Below, piece by piece: positions 35,721-44,178 of a DNA stretch of 64,000 bases. Positions within the stretch are counted from its first letter, which is position 1. The number at the start of each line of letters is the position of its first letter. Source of the stretch: Roseisalinus antarcticus (GTDB taxonomy: Bacteria > Pseudomonadota > Alphaproteobacteria > Rhodobacterales > Rhodobacteraceae); NCBI RefSeq assembly GCF_900172355.1, contig NZ_FWFZ01000005.1, positions 124,001-188,000 of the forward strand, written 5' to 3'. The notes beneath the pieces were generated by a model. That model worked only from the letters and a program-made list of their open reading frames with translations, did not search any database and was not told the origin of the DNA. The translations under genes and the position numbers were made by a program.

Positions 35721-36711
35721 GCTCGGCCCCCGCAACCTGATCACCGACGTGACCGGGCTGCGCGTGGGCAACGCAAGCGACGAGGCCCTGAAATCGGGGG
35801 TCACCGTGCTGACCGGAGAGGCGCCCTTCGTGGCCAGCGTCCATGTCATGGGCGGCGCGCCGGGCACCCGCGACACCGACCTGCTGGCGCCGGACAAGAC
35901 CGTGGCGGCGGTGGATGCGCTGGTGCTGTCGGGCGGGTCGGCCTTTGGACTCGATGCCTGTTCGGGCGTCACCGAGGGCCTGTGCGCGGCGGGCCGGGGC
36001 CTGCGCATCGGCGCGGCGCTGATCCCGCTGGTGCCCGGCGCCATCCTGTTCGATCTGCTGAACGGCGGCGACAAGGTCTGGGACGTGTCGCCCTATCCCG
36101 GTCTGGGCCGCGCGGCGCTGGACGCGGCGGGAGAGGATTTCGCGCTTGGCACCGCGGGGGCGGGCACCGGGGCGCTGGCGGCGATGCAGAAGGGCGGGCT
36201 CGGCTCGGCCTCGTTGCGGCTGGCGGACGGCACGATGGTGGGCGCCCTCGTCGCGGCAAACCCGGTGGGCAGCGTCACGACGCCGGGAGAGCGGCATTTC
36301 TGGGCCGCGCCCTTCGAGATCGAGGCGGAGTTCGGCGGGCTGGGCCCGGACCCTTCGGCCGGGCTGTGCGCCGCGCCGGCGTCGCGGAAGATGGCCGCGA
36401 TGCAGGGGGCCCGGACGAACACGACGATCGCCATCGTCGCGACCGATGCCGCCCTGACCAAGGCGCAATGCCACCGGCTGAGCGTTGCCGCGCACGACGG
36501 CATCGGTCGCGCCGTGGTCCCCGCCCATACGCCCAACGACGGCGACCTGGTCTTCGGCATCTCGACCGGAACGGGCCCTGCCGCCAGTGACATCCAAATG
36601 CTCGAGATCGGCCACGCAGCCGCGCTTTGCCTCTCGCGCGGCATCGGCCGTGCAATATTTGAGGCGACCCCCGCCCCCGGCGACCTGCTGCCCTGCTATC
36701 GGAGCGCGTGA
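35704..36711 (+). CDS. P1/S58-family Ntn hydrolase (DmpA/NylC-like)
   Basis: A 335-residue protein of the P1 peptidase family, which self-cleaves and uses the new N-terminal Ser/Thr as nucleophile. The N-terminal part has the family pattern ITDVTGLRVGNA and VLSGGSAFGLDA. The cleavage region is ARTNTTIAIVATDA with Asn239-Thr240, the Asn/Thr junction known from NylC, the nylon-oligomer hydrolase. Relatives include DmpA and beta-peptidyl aminopeptidases. A GTG at 35704 inside the SDR gene is the start; the coupled arrangement supports it. With the M20 enzyme it gives the operon two unrelated amide-bond hydrolases, so an unusual amide, beta-peptide or omega-amino amide substrate is plausible. Confidence 0.85.
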   Translation: MAAAYRLGPRNLITDVTGLRVGNASDEALKSGVTVLTGEAPFVASVHVMGGAPGTRDTDLLAPDKTVAAVDALVLSGGSAFGLDACSGVTEGLCAAGRGLRIGAALIPLVPGAILFDLLNGGDKVWDVSPYPGLGRAALDAAGEDFALGTAGAGTGALAAMQKGGLGSASLRLADGTMVGALVAANPVGSVTTPGERHFWAAPFEIEAEFGGLGPDPSAGLCAAPASRKMAAMQGARTNTTIAIVATDAALTKAQCHRLSVAAHDGIGRAVVPAHTPNDGDLVFGISTGTGPAASDIQMLEIGHAAALCLSRGIGRAIFEATPAPGDLLPCYRSA

Positions 36712-37514
36712 TGCCAAGCCTGCCGCTGTCCGACGTGACCCTGCACTACGAGATCGACGGCACCGGCCCGCCCGTCCTGCTGATCGCCGGAACCGCCAGC
36801 GACAGCGCAAGCTGGGTCCCGCTGCTGGCCCCGCTGGCCGCGCATTTCACCGTCATCCGCCCCGACAACCGCAGCACCGGGCGCACCGTGCCCGTCGATG
36901 CGCCCCTGTCGGTGGACCATTGGGCGGCGGATGCGGCGGCGCTTGTGGGCCACCTCGGGCTGGGCCCCGTGGCGGTGGTCGGGCATTCGCTGGGCGGCAC
37001 CATCGGGGTGCAGATGGCGGCCGAGCACCCCGCCCAGGTCTCGCGGCTTGCCCTGCTGGCCAGCGCCCCGGTCAACGCGCCGCGCAACCTCGCCCTGTTC
37101 GACCTGATGCTGCGCCTACGGGCCGAGGGCCAGCCCCCCGACCTCTGGCTGCGGGCCTTCCTGCCCTGGCTGTTCCACCCGCGCTTCTTCGAGCTGCCCG
37201 GGCAGATGGACGCGGCCATCGCGCAATCGCTCGCCTATCCTCACGCGCAATCGGCGCGGGCCATGGCCGCGCAGGTCGCGGCGATCCGCGATTTCGACGG
37301 GGACTGGGCCCTGGACCAGGTCTTGTGCCCGGTCCTGTCCATCCTCGGGGACAGCGACCTGCTGATCCCCGAGCCTGCCGCCCGCGCGGCCCTTGCGCCG
37401 CTTGGCAATCTGACGATCCGGACGCTGGCCGGCGCGGGCCACTCCGTCCACTGGGACGCGCCCGAGGCCACACTTGCCGCGTTGCTGCCCTTCCTGACCG
37501 AGGAGACCCCATGA
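36711..37514 (+). CDS. Alpha/beta-hydrolase
   Basis: A 267-residue alpha/beta-hydrolase fold protein. The nucleophile elbow is GHSLGG (Ser near residue 94), the oxyanion region is LLIAGTASDSASW, the acid is in LGDSDLLIP, and the catalytic His is in AGAGHSVHWDAP. A cap region lies between about residues 120 and 185. The start is the ATG in GTGATG, overlapping the previous stop by one base. Its stop overlaps the TPR gene by ATGA. It could be an esterase, lactonase or C-C hydrolase; 3-oxoadipate enol-lactonase-like proteins have a similar pattern. Its position makes it part of the same catabolic operon. Confidence 0.88.
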   Translation: MPSLPLSDVTLHYEIDGTGPPVLLIAGTASDSASWVPLLAPLAAHFTVIRPDNRSTGRTVPVDAPLSVDHWAADAAALVGHLGLGPVAVVGHSLGGTIGVQMAAEHPAQVSRLALLASAPVNAPRNLALFDLMLRLRAEGQPPDLWLRAFLPWLFHPRFFELPGQMDAAIAQSLAYPHAQSARAMAAQVAAIRDFDGDWALDQVLCPVLSILGDSDLLIPEPAARAALAPLGNLTIRTLAGAGHSVHWDAPEATLAALLPFLTEETP

Positions 37515-38857
37515 CAACCGACTGCCTAGGCAATCCCGTCACCGACACCGCGCCGGACCTGATCGCGGGGATCAACGACTTCATCGAGGGCTTTCTGGCC
37601 TATCAGACCCGGGCGACCACGATCATGGGCTGCATCGACGCCCATCCCGAAAGTTGCCTTGGCAACACCTACGCCGGCTTCCTATGGATGTTCCTCGAAT
37701 CGCCCGAGGCGCCCACCCGCGCGGCCCCCTACCTCGACCGCGCCCTGGCCGCCCCCGGCACCGCCCGCGAAAAGGCCAACGCGCAGGTGCTGGCGGCCTG
37801 GGTCGCGGGCGACATTCCCGAGGTCATCCGCCGCTGCGAAGAGATCGCCCGCGCCCACCCCACCGACCTCGCCATCATCAAGTTCGGGCAATATCACCTG
37901 TTCAACATCGGCGACGCGGCCGCGATGCTGCGGCTCGCGCTGCATGCGTTGCCCGAGGGGGAGACCACGCCCTATGTCCACAGCATGGTGGCGTTCGGAT
38001 ACGAGCAATGCCACCTGCTGGACGAGGCCGAAGCCGCCGCCCGCCGCGCGATGGAGATCGAGCCGACCGACCCCTGGGCGCACCACGCGCTGGCCCATGT
38101 CATGCTGACACAAGGCCGGGTGGACGAGGGCATCGCCTTTCTGGAATCGGTGGCGCCGAGCTGGGCAGAGCTCAACTCGTTCATGCACACGCACAACTGG
38201 TGGCATCTCGCGCTGTTCTACATCAGCCGCGACCGCCAGGCGGACGTGCTGGCCGCCTTCGACGCCCATGTCTGGGCCCGGGAAAAGGACTACAGCCAGG
38301 ACCAGGTCGGCGCCGTCTCCCTGCTGGCGCGGATGGAATTCGCGGGCATCGACGTCGGCGAAAGGTGGGAGGACGTGGCCCGGCGCATCGCCGCGCGCGG
38401 GCCTGACACCGTATCGCCGTTTCTGGCGCTGCAATACCTCTATGCGCTCACCCATGCGCAATTGCCCGAGGCCGAGGCCCTGATGGCGGCGATCCGCAAT
38501 CGGGCCGCCGCCTCGGCCCATGACCAGGCCGCCTGGGCGGAGGTGGCCCTGCCCGCCGCGTTGGGCATCGCCGCCCATGCCACCGGCGATCACGCCCACG
38601 CCGCGCGTGAGCTGGGACGCGCCCTGCCGCGGATGAGCGAGATCGGCGGCTCCCATGCCCAGCGCGATTTCTTCGACCAGATCCACCTCGATTCGCTGGT
38701 CAAGGCGGGCCGCGCCTCGGCCGCGCAGCAGGTGCTGGAGATGCGGCGCACCTACGACCCCGACGGTATCCCGCTGAACCGGCTTCTGGCGCAGGTCTAT
38801 GACGATGTGGGCCTGCCGGACCTCGCCGGCCGGGTCCGCGCGCGGCTGGCGGACTGA
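37511..38857 (+). CDS. Tetratricopeptide-repeat protein, TTC38-like
   Basis: A 448-residue, almost entirely helical cytoplasmic protein with no signal peptide. The segment WAHHALAHVMLTQGR, then EGIAFLESV, and HTHNWWHLALFYI, matches the hallmark region of the TTC38 family, where His and Trp residues are conserved. TPR-like helix pairs surround it (for example CHLLDEAEAAARRAMEIEP). TTC38 relatives are found in animals and many bacteria and have no settled function. It is the last gene of the M20/ABC operon and overlaps the hydrolase gene by ATGA. A scaffold or a so far unknown enzyme are both possible. Confidence 0.8.
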   Translation: MTTDCLGNPVTDTAPDLIAGINDFIEGFLAYQTRATTIMGCIDAHPESCLGNTYAGFLWMFLESPEAPTRAAPYLDRALAAPGTAREKANAQVLAAWVAGDIPEVIRRCEEIARAHPTDLAIIKFGQYHLFNIGDAAAMLRLALHALPEGETTPYVHSMVAFGYEQCHLLDEAEAAARRAMEIEPTDPWAHHALAHVMLTQGRVDEGIAFLESVAPSWAELNSFMHTHNWWHLALFYISRDRQADVLAAFDAHVWAREKDYSQDQVGAVSLLARMEFAGIDVGERWEDVARRIAARGPDTVSPFLALQYLYALTHAQLPEAEALMAAIRNRAAASAHDQAAWAEVALPAALGIAAHATGDHAHAARELGRALPRMSEIGGSHAQRDFFDQIHLDSLVKAGRASAAQQVLEMRRTYDPDGIPLNRLLAQVYDDVGLPDLAGRVRARLAD

Positions 38858-38954
38858 CGCCGCACCAGCGGGCCGGAGGCGCCGGGTCCAGCCGAGCCGG
38901 CCGGCGCCGATGCTTGACCCGCGCCGGGCCATGACATAGGAAGCGAGGTGCTGA

Positions 38955-39028
38955 GCGGGCGTTGTGTAATGGTAAGACCTCAGCCTTCCAAGCTGATGAT
39001 ACGGGTTCGATTCCCGTCGCCCGCTCCA
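38955..39028 (+). tRNA. tRNA-Gly(UCC)
   Basis: A complete cloverleaf can be drawn. The acceptor stem is GCGGGCG / CGCCCGC with T discriminator and encoded CCA at 39026-39028. The D-arm contains AATGGTAA, the anticodon stem is TCAGC/GCTGA, and the loop CTTCCAA places anticodon TCC at 38987-38989. The T-arm is ACGGG-TTCGATT-CCCGT. It stands alone between the TPR gene and the convergent DUF3419 gene, whose 3' end runs antisense into it. Confidence 0.96.
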
Positions 39029-40095
39029 GCCAGCCCCCCCTCTACCTGCCCGACACGAATGTCATAGACGATGGACCTGTCCCGCAGCGTCAGGCACCGG
39101 CTTTCCGCGGGCGCCAGCGCGATGCCGCCCGGCAGGGGCAGCGGGTTCAGGAACACCCGCTCGCAGAAGATCGCACCCGGAGCCGCGCAGGCACGGACGC
39201 CCTGCCAGGACGCGGCCCAGATCGCGAGATCGCAATAGGATCCGAAATCGGACAGGGAAAAACCGTCTATCGGTCCCACATCGAGCGCGGGCAGGTCCCG
39301 AAGGGCACCGCGCAGGGGCTTGATCCGGTCCAGCCTCGCGCGGATGCGGGCGTGGGCCTCTGGCGTCAGGTGCGGCGGCAGGGCGCCGGCGGGGTCGTGG
39401 CGCCCGCGCAGCATCAGGCTTGCCGCGTCGCTGTCGCGGAACAGGAAGCGCCCGGACGCCGCCGAGAACGCGGCCGCCAGACGCCGGGACGCGGTCCGTG
39501 CGCCGGGCATCTGCCGGCCGCCGGGCTCTCCGATCACATGGGTCCAGAGCCATGGCTGGCAGACCCCGCGCAGCGCGAAGCGCCAGAGCGGCCCGTCGAT
39601 GCGGGTCCGCCAGATCTCCGCCTGTTCGCCCGGATCCCGCGCCGCGAAGACCGAGTCCATGGCCCGCCCCCAGAGCAGGCGTCCCGTGGCGGCGGCTCGG
39701 GCCAGGATCCGCTCCCACAGGCCCGCATACCAGACCCCCCGCGCGACAAGCGCCTGCCGGTCCTGCCAGAACGCCCGGGCCTCGGGCCCAAGCGCCGGAG
39801 CCACGCGCCGGTGCAGGGCCAGCCTGTCCGCGCAGGGCGCGACCCCGAGATAGGCCAGAAGCTCGGGGTGCGAGAGGGTGGCGAAACCGGCCATCTTCAG
39901 CAGAAGCAGCGCCAGTTGCGCAGGGTTGGTGTCGAGGGCCACGACCTCGTCCGCCTCGCCCAGCAACAGGTCGAGCGCCCGCGCCCCGCTGCCTGCCAGC
40001 GACAGGATCCGGCCGCGCTGCGGGCCGAGCACCGCGATCTCTGTCGCGCCATCCTCGTTGGCGGAGCTGAAGTTCAGCCCTTCGAAGAACTCCAC
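38980..40095 (-). CDS. DUF3419-family protein, BtaA-like aminocarboxypropyl transferase
   Basis: A 371-residue protein starting at a GTG two bases after the preceding stop. The N-terminus MEFFEGLNFSSANEDGATEI leads to the SAM-binding glycine loop ILSLAGSGARALDLLL and the acidic strand VVALDTNPAQLALLLLK. The DUF3419 pattern includes BtaA, which transfers the 3-amino-3-carboxypropyl group of SAM to diacylglycerol. It is shorter than true BtaA (about 415 residues) and no btaB follows, so betaine-lipid synthesis is not implied. It is the last gene of the KAS III operon. The frame has no stop before 38980, so its last codons lie antisense within the tRNA-Gly gene. Confidence 0.8.
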   Translation of the reverse strand: MEFFEGLNFSSANEDGATEIAVLGPQRGRILSLAGSGARALDLLLGEADEVVALDTNPAQLALLLLKMAGFATLSHPELLAYLGVAPCADRLALHRRVAPALGPEARAFWQDRQALVARGVWYAGLWERILARAAATGRLLWGRAMDSVFAARDPGEQAEIWRTRIDGPLWRFALRGVCQPWLWTHVIGEPGGRQMPGARTASRRLAAAFSAASGRFLFRDSDAASLMLRGRHDPAGALPPHLTPEAHARIRARLDRIKPLRGALRDLPALDVGPIDGFSLSDFGSYCDLAIWAASWQGVRACAAPGAIFCERVFLNPLPLPGGIALAPAESRCLTLRDRSIVYDIRVGQVEGGLAGAGDGNRTRIISLEG

Positions 40096-40097
40096 GG

Positions 40098-41357
40098 TCA
40101 GCTGCGCCTTTCGACACGGCGCAGCTTGCGCCCGGTCATCAGGGGCAGGTCGGCGGCGGTTGCCATTATCGGCACGGCCCGGCCCGCCAGCGCCGACAAT
40201 CGCGCCGAAAGCGCGGCCTCGGCCCGCTGCAGGGCAGCCGCCGGCACGTCCCGGGGCAAGCTCACATAGATCCCGTCCCCCGCCTGCACCACGCGAAAGT
40301 CCGAGATGCGCGGGTCGGCATCGACCACCGCGTTGCGGACCACGTCCGGCGTCACTTCCGCCCCGCCAGGCAGGATCAGGCAATCGTCCTCGCGGCCCAC
40401 AACCTCGCCCACCCCGCGCAGGGGAGAGCCGCAGGCACAGGGGCTGTCGTCCATCCGCAGCAGGTCGTTCATCCGGTAGCGCAGCATGACCTGGGCCTGC
40501 CGGCTGAAATCGGTCAGGACCGGGCGGACGAGCCCCGCGCCCGCCTCCTCCAGGTCCACATGCATCGCGTCCTCGCAGAGGTGTAGCCGCCCGGCGCGGC
40601 AGGTGACCGCGATCAGCCCCTCGGTGGCCATGTAGATCTCGCCCAGCCGGGCACGCGGAAAGGCCGCGCGGATGGTGGACCGGTCGAGCGGGTCCATGAC
40701 CTCGGCCCCGGAATAGAGCAGGTCGGGCGCAAGGCGCTCCGGCGCGGCCTCTGCCAGGTGCCGCAGGATCTTCGGCGGGGCGATGACGACGGTCGGCCGG
40801 AAGGCGATGAGCGGCCCGAGCCAGTGCTCCGGCCCCGCGGTGAGGTCGAGGAACGAAAGCTGCATCGGGCCGAAGCCATGGGCCGCGTCGTAGAGCCCGG
40901 TCGCCGTCGGCAGGATCACGGCGATCCGTGCACGTCGCCGCCAGAAATCCGGCAGCGCCTTGGCAAGGATCGCCCCCAGCCAGTTGAACCGGTCCCGGTC
41001 CGACAGGACATAGAGCCCGCGATTGCCGCTCGTGCCCGTGCTGTGGCCCACATGCCAGGGCCCCACCCGGCGATCGCGGGCGATGGCCGCGCGGACCGTG
41101 TCGGCATCGAGGCCGGCCACGTTGTAGGCGGCGAAATTGGCCATCAGCGTGGCCTTGTCCATGACCGGCAGCTCTGCCAGCCGGGTGTTCGGGCCGATCC
41201 GCCCGCGAAAGGCCGGCACACGCGCGGCCCGCCGCCAGAGCCAGCGTTGCAGGCGGGCGTCCTGCCAGCGCTCGAACGTCCGACGGCCTGAAAACCGGGA
41301 CGGGGTCGCCTGTATCCGGCCGTAGGTCATCAGCGCGGCCAGTGGGTCGACGATCAT
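40098..41357 (-). CDS. Adenylate-forming enzyme (F390-synthetase-related / PaaK-like)
   Basis: A 419-residue protein of the phenylacetate-CoA ligase branch of AMP-forming enzymes. The P-loop-like motif is HSTGTSGNRG (about 105-114). IYMATEG, YRMNDLLRMDD and the Cys-rich CACGSPLRGVGEVVGREDD follow, and the C-terminal MTGRKLRR carries the catalytic lysine. About 420 residues fits the F390-synthetase-related group of putative adenylate-forming enzymes. It should activate a carboxylate with ATP, giving an acyl-AMP or thioester. It overlaps the metallo-beta-lactamase-fold gene by ATGA and is followed directly by the DUF3419 gene. Confidence 0.8.
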   Translation of the reverse strand: MIVDPLAALMTYGRIQATPSRFSGRRTFERWQDARLQRWLWRRAARVPAFRGRIGPNTRLAELPVMDKATLMANFAAYNVAGLDADTVRAAIARDRRVGPWHVGHSTGTSGNRGLYVLSDRDRFNWLGAILAKALPDFWRRRARIAVILPTATGLYDAAHGFGPMQLSFLDLTAGPEHWLGPLIAFRPTVVIAPPKILRHLAEAAPERLAPDLLYSGAEVMDPLDRSTIRAAFPRARLGEIYMATEGLIAVTCRAGRLHLCEDAMHVDLEEAGAGLVRPVLTDFSRQAQVMLRYRMNDLLRMDDSPCACGSPLRGVGEVVGREDDCLILPGGAEVTPDVVRNAVVDADPRISDFRVVQAGDGIYVSLPRDVPAAALQRAEAALSARLSALAGRAVPIMATAADLPLMTGRKLRRVERRS

Positions 41358-42145
41358 GGCAGATCTTCCGGACAGGGCGCCGGATCGTGGCACAGCACCA
41401 CACGGCCGCCGTCCTCGGCGAAGCGCCTGACACGGGCGGCGCTGCGGGCCGCCGCGCGACGGTCGTCGGCGACGGCGGCGACTGCGAGGCGGGTCTCCCT
41501 GTCCTCCATCAATCCGGGCATGGTCCAGGCCGTGTCGGTGGCATAGAGCAGCTCCGAAGGCGCGACCCAGATCCCGCAGTGGCCCAGCGCGTGGCCGGGC
41601 AGCGCCACGGCCAGCAAGGTCCCGTCCCCGAGGATATCCGCCGCCGGCCCAAGCGGGCTTTGCGCCGTGGGGTCGGGGAATGCTTCTGCCCGCGCGGCGA
41701 GATCTCGGGGCACCAGCTCGGCAAAGACGCCTTTGCCGGCGGGCAGGCGCCGCCCCCGCCCAAGCAGCCGGGCGATTTCCGGCGCCACATGCACCCGGGC
41801 CTGCGGGAAATCGACCAGACCCGCGACGTGATCGGCATGCAGGTGGGTCAGCACGATGTGGCGGACGTCGGCGGGCTGGACTCCCAACGCCCCGAGCGCC
41901 GTCGCGGGTTGCCCGGCCGCATCGAAATCGGGCGGCATCAGCCGCCGGTAGGCCCGAAGCGCCAGCCCCGCGGGCACGGTCATCATCCCGGGGTGATAGC
42001 CGGTGTCGATCAGCACTGGCCCCGCATCGGGATGCAGGACGATGCCGTAGCGCACGGGCAGGCCAACGACGGCCCAGGGTGCGCCCCGCAGCACCAGCCT
42101 TTCGTAGACGCGCACCCGGGCAGAGATCGCGAAATGCACAATCAT
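41354..42145 (-). CDS. Metallo-beta-lactamase-fold hydrolase
   Basis: A 263-residue MBL-fold protein. The zinc motif HLHADH lies at 101-106, preceded by LIDTGYHPG near 45-52. The later ligands are PGHALGHCGIW, the Asp of LLYATDTAW, and the C-terminal His of VLCHDP. The pattern is that of small-molecule hydrolases such as N-acyl-homoserine lactonases and glyoxalase II rather than antibiotic-degrading enzymes. It is embedded with ATGA-type overlaps in an operon of fatty-acyl-type enzymes, so its substrate is probably a lactone or thioester intermediate. A quorum-quenching role is possible but unsupported by context. Confidence 0.85.
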   Translation of the reverse strand: MIVHFAISARVRVYERLVLRGAPWAVVGLPVRYGIVLHPDAGPVLIDTGYHPGMMTVPAGLALRAYRRLMPPDFDAAGQPATALGALGVQPADVRHIVLTHLHADHVAGLVDFPQARVHVAPEIARLLGRGRRLPAGKGVFAELVPRDLAARAEAFPDPTAQSPLGPAADILGDGTLLAVALPGHALGHCGIWVAPSELLYATDTAWTMPGLMEDRETRLAVAAVADDRRAAARSAARVRRFAEDGGRVVLCHDPAPCPEDLP

Positions 42146-43107
42146 CCGTCGGACATCGCCTCCCTGAAGCCCTCCTCGAAGGAAATGCGCGGGCTCCAGC
42201 CCAGATGGTTCCGCGCCCGCGATATGTCGAGTGTCTGGCTGTAGGCCAGCACCCCGACCGCGTAGCGGGTCGCCGCGGGTTCTCGCCGGTGGCCGGTGAG
42301 CGCGGCGACAGCGGCCGAGGCGCGGGCAACGGCCATCGCCACGGGTACGGGCACCGGGCGCCAGCGCAGCGGCAGGTTGCGGTGCGCACAGACACGCTCG
42401 ATCACCTCGCGCAGGGGCTGGGCCGCGCCGCCCGAGACGTTGAAGACCGGCACCTCCGGCAGGTCCTCGGCGGCGACGTCGAGCGCGGCGATGCAGGCGT
42501 CCACGACGTCCTCCACATGGGTCAGGTCTGTCACCGCCCGGCCATCACGAAAAAGCGGCAGCGGCCCGCGGGCGGCGGCGGCGGCCAGCCGGGGCAGCAA
42601 CGCCGTGTCGCCGCGGCCGTAGATGGCGCGGGGCCGCAGGACGACGGGCCCAAGCTCCGGCGCGGCAAGGACCATGCGCTCGGCCCGGCGCTTGGTCGCG
42701 GCGTAATGGTTCACGGGCGGCGGCAGGGGAGCGCTCTCGGACAGGCCGATCTGGTCGCTCGGGCGCCAGTAGACGGCTGGGGTGGAGACCTGAACGAAGC
42801 GCCGGTTGCCGGCCCGGCGGGCCAGGTCCAGCAGCCTTCGCACGGTGGCGACGTTCGCCGCGGAGAAGGCCGGCGCGGGGCCCGAGGGCGAGGACAGGGC
42901 GGCGCAGTGGATGATCGCCGTGGGCGTCACCCCCGGCAGCCCCTCGTGCGAGAGGTCGGCCCGCGCCGTGGCGATCCCCTCTTCCGCCAGCCGGGCGAGC
43001 GCGGGCCCGTCACGTCCCGTGGCCAGAACCGGCCGTCCCTCGCGGTGCAGGCGCCGGGCCAGCCGACCGCCCAGGAACCCCGTCGCGCCGGTCACCAGGA
43101 TCGTCAC
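42142..43107 (-). CDS. NAD-dependent epimerase/dehydratase (extended SDR)
   Basis: A 321-residue extended SDR starting at a GTG that overlaps the KAS III stop (GTGA). The Rossmann motif is VTGATGFLGGRLARRL, with VQVSTPAVY holding the catalytic Ser and YAATKRRAE the Tyr-Lys pair. The middle reads RPRAIYGRGDTALLPRL and the end LGWSPRISFEEGFREA, as in sugar epimerases and 3-beta-hydroxysteroid dehydrogenase-like reductases. In olefin (ole) clusters an enzyme of this class, OleD, reduces the ketone made by the KAS-like OleA. A similar beta-keto reduction is plausible here because KAS III lies directly upstream. Confidence 0.85.
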   Translation of the reverse strand: MTILVTGATGFLGGRLARRLHREGRPVLATGRDGPALARLAEEGIATARADLSHEGLPGVTPTAIIHCAALSSPSGPAPAFSAANVATVRRLLDLARRAGNRRFVQVSTPAVYWRPSDQIGLSESAPLPPPVNHYAATKRRAERMVLAAPELGPVVLRPRAIYGRGDTALLPRLAAAAARGPLPLFRDGRAVTDLTHVEDVVDACIAALDVAAEDLPEVPVFNVSGGAAQPLREVIERVCAHRNLPLRWRPVPVPVAMAVARASAAVAALTGHRREPAATRYAVGVLAYSQTLDISRARNHLGWSPRISFEEGFREAMSDG

Positions 43108-44087
43108 GCCGCAATCTCCAGGGCCACGCCGCCGAACGAGACGCCGGCCGAGGTTCCCAACATCAGCAGCCGGTCCCCGGGCCGCACCCGCCCCGCCGCG
43201 CATTCGCGGGCCAGCACGAAGGGGATCGAGGCCGCGATCATGTTCCCGAACTCCGCGCAGATGTCGACGAACGTCCCCGCGCAAAAGCCGCAGGCCCGCG
43301 CGGCGTGGCGCAGGCCCAGCGGGCTGGCCTGGTGCGGGATCACCCGGCTGACCTCGTCCGGGGTCCAGCCCGCCCGGGCGATGAGGCTTGAGACGAACCC
43401 CGGCAGAGAGGCGGCGCTGAGTTTGAACAACGCCTTGCCGTCCATGCGAAAGACGGTGTGGGCGGCGAACTCGGCCTCCGGGTCGCGATAGTCGATCCGG
43501 GTGCCGCCCGCGGCCAGCTGGCAGGCAGTCCAGGCGGAGCCATGGGTCTCGAACGCCCGCGCGGCGATCCGCGTGTCCCCCGCTGTCAGCACCACCGCCG
43601 CGGCCCCGTCGCCGAACAGCGCCGCCGTCTCGGGGTCGTCCGCCCAGGGCAGGCCCCGGCTCGCAACCTCGGAGCTCACGATCAGGACCCGCGCCACGTG
43701 GCCCGCGGCAATGTAGGTTGCGGCCAGATCGAATGCCGACAGAAAGCTGAGGCAGGTGGTGTTGACGTCCATCGTCTCGACCGCGCCGTCGGCCAGCCCC
43801 AGCGCATGGGCATAGATCGCGGCCGAGCCCGGGATCGGCTGGTAGGGCACGGCGGCGGCGGAAATCACCATGTCGACTTGGGCACATTCCAGCCCGGCAT
43901 CCGACAGCGCCGCCTGCCCCGCCGCGACCCCCATCGCAATCTGGCTCTCGCCCTCGGCATAGCGCCGCGACAGCACGCCGGACCTGTCGGCCTTGCGCGC
44001 GCTCGCCTCGCCATAGCGCTGTGCGATCTCGTCGCGGGTCAGCACATGACTGGGCAGATGGTACCCCGACCCTGCTATCCGTATCAT
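43104..44087 (-). CDS. 3-oxoacyl-ACP synthase III-family ketosynthase
   Basis: A 327-residue KAS III (FabH/OleA-like) thiolase-fold enzyme. The catalytic triad is complete: Cys112 in DVNTTCLSFLSAF, His252 in VIPHQASP and Asn282 in AEFGNMIAAS. The C-terminal GTSAGVSFGG motif is present. It should prime or condense acyl thioesters by Claisen chemistry. It is the first gene of the leftward KAS III - epimerase - MBL - adenylating - DUF3419 operon and is not next to other fab genes or plsX, so it is probably a secondary-metabolism or special-lipid synthase rather than the housekeeping FabH. The ATG at 44087 begins the family N-terminus MIRIAGSGYHLPSHVLT. Confidence 0.88.
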   Translation of the reverse strand: MIRIAGSGYHLPSHVLTRDEIAQRYGEASARKADRSGVLSRRYAEGESQIAMGVAAGQAALSDAGLECAQVDMVISAAAVPYQPIPGSAAIYAHALGLADGAVETMDVNTTCLSFLSAFDLAATYIAAGHVARVLIVSSEVASRGLPWADDPETAALFGDGAAAVVLTAGDTRIAARAFETHGSAWTACQLAAGGTRIDYRDPEAEFAAHTVFRMDGKALFKLSAASLPGFVSSLIARAGWTPDEVSRVIPHQASPLGLRHAARACGFCAGTFVDICAEFGNMIAASIPFVLARECAAGRVRPGDRLLMLGTSAGVSFGGVALEIAA

Positions 44088-44178
44088 GGCCGTCCCCCGG
44101 TCTTGCGTGGGGTCATGGTCCCAAACGGAGGCGCCCAAGGAAAGAAGTTTATTCCGAGCCCGGTCCTTCGGCGCCCGA

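Noticed and set aside
38955-39028. tRNA-Gly as integration site of a genomic island
   Set aside because: No integrase, no direct repeat of the tRNA 3' end nearby, and gene composition on both sides is alike.
38980-40095. Betaine lipid (DGTS) synthesis by btaAB
   Set aside because: The DUF3419 protein is shorter than BtaA and no BtaB N-methyltransferase follows; the neighbours point to another product.
41354-42145. Quorum-quenching AHL lactonase
   Set aside because: The MBL motif fits, but so does a generic lactone or thioester hydrolase, and the operon is biosynthetic in appearance.
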